A DNA stretch of 64,000 bases, taken from NCBI RefSeq assembly GCF_900343125.1, contig NZ_OPYL01000001.1, positions 744,001-808,000 of the forward strand. Direction: 5' to 3'. The translations under genes and the position numbers were made by a program. The DNA comes from Dysgonomonas sp. Marseille-P4361. GTDB lineage: Bacteria > Bacteroidota > Bacteroidia > Bacteroidales > Dysgonomonadaceae. The stretch's first letter is position 1. The number at the start of each line of letters is the position of its first letter. Below are positions 61,027-64,000 of this stretch, one piece after another. The notes under the pieces are model-generated. The model worked only from the letters and a program-made list of their open reading frames with translations, ran no database searches and was not told where the DNA came from.

Positions 61027-63306
61027 ATGAATCTTAGAACAATATTAGGTGTTGTTATTTCGGCAGTTGTTTTGTTTTCTGCTTGTACAAAGAATGCAGG
61101 AGAGAATGTCCAATTACAGAATTTGACACAATATGTTGATCCGTATATTGGGACAGGCGATCATGGACATGTTTTTGTGGGTGCAAATGTGCCTTTTGGA
61201 TTAGTGCAACTTGGACCAACAAATATAACTGAAGGCTGGGACTGGGTTTCCGGTTATCATATTTCAGACTCTACTATATGGGGCTTCACTCATATGCACT
61301 TAAGTGGAACAGGTATTGGTGATCTATGCGACATCGCATTTATGCCTGTTGTAGGAGATGTGAAATTAGGTAAAGGGGTAATAAGCGATGCTAATTCAGG
61401 TATGTATTCTCTTTTTAATAGAGATACAGAAACAGTAAAGGCCGGATATTATGCAGTGCACCTGGATAGATATAATGTAGATGTGGAATTAACAGCAACT
61501 AAAAGAGTAGGTTTCCATAAATACATCTTCCCAGAGTCTTCTGAATCGAAAGTAGTCGTTGATTTGAAGAGTAAACTCAATTGGGATGACCCAACTGAGA
61601 CATATCTTGTGTACGAAAATGACTCAACAATTTCAGGATATCGTTATTCTAAAGGTTGGGCAAATGATCAGAAAATATTCTTTACAGCTCAATTCTCAAA
61701 ACCGATGAAGAAATTCTTATTGTCGGAAGGAGAAGAAGCAAAAGATATTAAGGATGTAAAGGAACTAAAAGCTAAAGGAGTATATGGACAAGCTTTGTTT
61801 GATACAAAAGACAAAGAAGAAATTTACATCAAAGTAGCTTTATCTCCGGTGAGTATAGAAAATGCAAAACTGAATATGCAAGCTGAATTGTCAGGTTGGG
61901 ACTTCAATCAAACTATTGCCGATGCTGATAAAGCTTGGAATGAAGAATTGAACAAAATTCAGATTACAACTAATGATGATAGTGTAAAACGTACTTTCTA
62001 TACAGCATTGTATCATACTATGATTGCTCCGTCCGAATTCTGTGATGTAAATATGGATTATAGAGGTGCTGATGGACAAATGCATAAGCAAGGAGCGTTT
62101 ACGAATTATACAACATTCTCTTTGTGGGATACTTATCGTGCTGCTCATCCTTTGATGACTATTATACACCCGGAGAAGATGAGTGATATGATAAATACAA
62201 TGCTTACAATCTATAAGGAACAAGGTAAGTTGCCTGTATGGCATTTGGTCGGCTGTGAAACAGACTGTATGGTGGGTAATCCTGGTATATCTGTAGTTGC
62301 TGATGCTATCTTGAAAGGATATGACGGTTTCGACAAAGAATTGGCATACGAAGCGATGAAAACATCGGCTATGCTTGACGAAAGAGGTCTTAAGTATTTC
62401 AAAGAATATGGATATATCCCATATGACAAAGAAGGTGAAGGGCTTTCTAAATGTATGGAGTATGCCATAGCAGATTGGGCTTTAGCTCAAGTAGCAAAAC
62501 AAATGAATAAAACTGAAGATTATGATTATTTCATGAAACGCAGTAAGGCATATACCCATTACTTTGATAAAGAAACAGGATTTGTTCGTGGTCTTTCTTC
62601 TGAAGGTCAATTCAGACCAAACTTCAATCCTTTCGAATCAGTACATCGCGATAATGATTATACAGAAGGTAATGCTTGGCAATATACATGGTTAGTGCCT
62701 CACGATATACAAGGGCTTATGAATCTGTTTGGTAGCAAAGAGGCTTTTGTCCAAAAGTTAGATTCTCTATTTGTTGTCGAAGGTTCTTTGGGTGAACATG
62801 CATCTCCTGATATTAGTGGTTTGATCGGGCAATATGCTCATGGTAACGAACCGAGCCACCATGTTGTATATATGTATCCGTATGTTGGACAACCTTGGAA
62901 ATCGGCAGATCTTGCTCGTCGAGTAATGTCAGAATTGTATCACGATCAGCCAGCCGGACTTTCTGGTAATGAGGATGTAGGTCAGATGTCAGCATGGTAT
63001 GTTTTGTCTGCTATGGGATTCTATCAGGTAGAGCCTGCCGGAGGTAAATATATCTTTGGTAGTCCTATTCTGGATGAAGCTATTGTAAAAGTGAAAAATG
63101 GGAAGATATTTAGAGTAGTTGCTAAGAACAACAGTGTAGAAAATAAATATATTCAGAGTGTAACTCTTAATGGAAAAGTTTACGATAAATATTACATCGA
63201 CTTCAAGGATATAGAAGGCGGAGGACTTCTCGAATTCGAAATGGGGAATACTCCTTCCGAAACATGGGGTACGAGTGTAGACGTTTTACAAGTAGAAAAT
63301 AAATAA
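61027..63306 (+). CDS. GH92 alpha-1,2-mannosidase lipoprotein
   Basis: The 759-residue calcium-dependent exo-alpha-mannosidase has a lipobox 'LFSAC' (Cys about 20) and GH92 motifs 'PYIGTGDHGHVFVGANVPFG', 'WGFTHMHLSGTGIGDL', 'FSLWDTYRAAHPL', 'VGCETDCMVGNPG' and 'LSGNEDVGQMSAWYVLSAMGFY' (the last holding catalytic Glu/Asp). Specificity (alpha-1,2, -1,3 or -1,6) cannot be settled by eye. Lipidated, probably at the outer membrane or periplasm. Co-transcribed with GH125 and GH2. Confidence 0.93.
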   Translation: MNLRTILGVVISAVVLFSACTKNAGENVQLQNLTQYVDPYIGTGDHGHVFVGANVPFGLVQLGPTNITEGWDWVSGYHISDSTIWGFTHMHLSGTGIGDLCDIAFMPVVGDVKLGKGVISDANSGMYSLFNRDTETVKAGYYAVHLDRYNVDVELTATKRVGFHKYIFPESSESKVVVDLKSKLNWDDPTETYLVYENDSTISGYRYSKGWANDQKIFFTAQFSKPMKKFLLSEGEEAKDIKDVKELKAKGVYGQALFDTKDKEEIYIKVALSPVSIENAKLNMQAELSGWDFNQTIADADKAWNEELNKIQITTNDDSVKRTFYTALYHTMIAPSEFCDVNMDYRGADGQMHKQGAFTNYTTFSLWDTYRAAHPLMTIIHPEKMSDMINTMLTIYKEQGKLPVWHLVGCETDCMVGNPGISVVADAILKGYDGFDKELAYEAMKTSAMLDERGLKYFKEYGYIPYDKEGEGLSKCMEYAIADWALAQVAKQMNKTEDYDYFMKRSKAYTHYFDKETGFVRGLSSEGQFRPNFNPFESVHRDNDYTEGNAWQYTWLVPHDIQGLMNLFGSKEAFVQKLDSLFVVEGSLGEHASPDISGLIGQYAHGNEPSHHVVYMYPYVGQPWKSADLARRVMSELYHDQPAGLSGNEDVGQMSAWYVLSAMGFYQVEPAGGKYIFGSPILDEAIVKVKNGKIFRVVAKNNSVENKYIQSVTLNGKVYDKYYIDFKDIEGGGLLEFEMGNTPSETWGTSVDVLQVENK

Positions 63307-63312
63307 TAAAGT

Positions 63313-64000
63313 ATGAATAGAATTTTATTCTTAACTATTATATGTCTGTTTAGCATAGGCTTGCTTAATGCGCAAGATCGCTATGAGCTTAATTCAGGAT
63401 GGAAATGCATGCCATCTACAAAGCTTAAAGAAGGAGGAGAGAAGATCTCTTCTTCCTCTTACTCTGTTTCTAAATGGCAAAATGCAGTAGTTCCGGGAAC
63501 AGTATTAACTACCCAGTTGGCTAATAAGGAAATTCCTGATCCTTTCTACGGAATGAATAATGAAGAAATTCCCGATATTTACGAAACGGGGAGAGATTAT
63601 TATACCTATTGGTTCGTTAAAGAATTTCAGGAGAAAGCTCCTCAAGATGGAGAACAAATATGGTTAACTTTTAGAGGTATTAACTATAGCTGTGATATTT
63701 ATCTGAATGGTCAAAAGGTAAATAAGGAAAAGTATGAAGGGATGTTTCTTCGCAAAACGTTCAATATTACAAACTTATTGGCTAAAAACGGGAAAAATCG
63801 TCTGGCTGTAATTGTGTTTCCTCCCGACCCTGTGGGTGAGCCTAACGGAGGTCAAGGCGGAGATGGACGTATTGCTAAAAACGTAAGTCATCAGTATGTT
63901 GCCGGATGGGACTGGATTCAACCAATTCGCGACCGTAACACAGGAATCTGGGATAAGGTTTATATTGAAAAAACAGGAAACGTAAATCTTAAGAATCCTC
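63313..64000 (+). CDS. GH2-family glycosidase, N-terminal part (runs off the window)
   Basis: A 229-codon open frame starts with ATG at 63313, 6 bases after the GH92 stop, and is cut by the window end. It has a signal peptide ('FLTIICLFSIGLLNAQ') and the GH2 sugar-binding/jelly-roll domain: 'AVVPGTVLTTQLANKEI', 'DYYTYWFVKEFQEKA', 'LTFRGINYSCDIYLNGQKV', 'HQYVAGWDWIQPIRDRNTGIWD'. The last motif is typical of beta-mannosidase- or exo-beta-glucosaminidase-like GH2 enzymes. With GH125 and GH92 a beta-mannosidase acting on the N-glycan core is a good guess. Confidence 0.85.
   Translation, partial: MNRILFLTIICLFSIGLLNAQDRYELNSGWKCMPSTKLKEGGEKISSSSYSVSKWQNAVVPGTVLTTQLANKEIPDPFYGMNNEEIPDIYETGRDYYTYWFVKEFQEKAPQDGEQIWLTFRGINYSCDIYLNGQKVNKEKYEGMFLRKTFNITNLLAKNGKNRLAVIVFPPDPVGEPNGGQGGDGRIAKNVSHQYVAGWDWIQPIRDRNTGIWDKVYIEKTGNVNLKNP

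Noticed and set aside
1-64000. CRISPR array, insertion sequence, prophage, tRNA or rRNA genes
   Set aside because: No regularly spaced repeats, transposase or integrase ORFs, or RNA-gene-like sequence were seen when reading both strands; a tRNA scan could still find one I missed.

Overview
The window is an AT-rich stretch of a Bacteroidetes chromosome, most likely Bacteroidales and Dysgonomonas- or Bacteroides-like. The evidence is the long Bacteroidetes form of amidophosphoribosyltransferase, DUF4254, DUF5063, DUF4369-type TlpA and FISUMP proteins, a GH125/GH92/GH2 mannosidase run, and about twenty copies of the Bacteroidetes -7 promoter motif TAnnTTTG just upstream of genes on both strands. 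The genus is inference. I see no rRNA or tRNA gene, insertion sequence, prophage or CRISPR array; this is mostly core chromosome with a few unusual accessory genes.

Layout. 1-9.9 kb (minus strand): a DUF2156 protein, a secreted M48-like protein with lost zinc ligands, the purC - zeta-like kinase - small protein - menG operon, a frameshifted lipoprotein gene, a SIS sugar-phosphate isomerase, and the rpoN - PAP2-like - gcvH - purE operon. 9.4-13.1 kb: a DNA-deoxyinosine/uracil glycosylase-like gene, a POT peptide transporter and an MFS transporter. 13.4-17.3 kb (plus): coaBC followed by a tandemly duplicated pair of outer-membrane beta-barrel genes that left a relic gene at the junction. 17.3-27.5 kb: thrC, phoH, an unrecognised secreted 674-residue protein, then yifB - DUF4254 - heptosyltransferase - glycosyltransferase and a TlpA-like lipoprotein. 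27.7-34.9 kb (plus): a DPP4-type peptidase, queD-queE-rnz, a tiny secreted protein with a type IX sorting-like tail, a phosphatase-like lipoprotein lacking the catalytic Arg, and a LuxR regulator paired with a hemerythrin protein.

34.9-47 kb: a polysaccharide flippase, tatA, HAD - GDPD - 2-hydroxyacid dehydrogenase, a low-molecular-weight tyrosine phosphatase, a glycosidase-like lipoprotein, the DUF5063 - 3'-5' exonuclease - cbpA - cbpM - EEP operon, an EamA transporter and ffh. 47-53.7 kb: a namZ-like - zinc-ribbon - nitronate monooxygenase-like - mltF operon that brings together two peptidoglycan-cleaving enzymes, an HD protein, an MBL hydrolase and a PhnA-type zinc ribbon. 53.9-64 kb: guaA, a FISUMP surface protein, purF, then GH125, GH92 and the start of a GH2 enzyme, which looks like the beginning of an alpha/beta-mannoside (N-glycan or mannan) degradation locus running off the right edge.

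Purine synthesis (purC, purE, purF, guaA) is scattered over several operons rather than clustered. The points most worth following up are the duplicated barrel genes with a relic leader ORF, three proteins that keep a fold but have lost catalytic or phosphoacceptor residues, the zeta-like kinase with a tiny partner inside a housekeeping operon, and several convergent gene ends whose stop codons or last codons form the transcription terminator.
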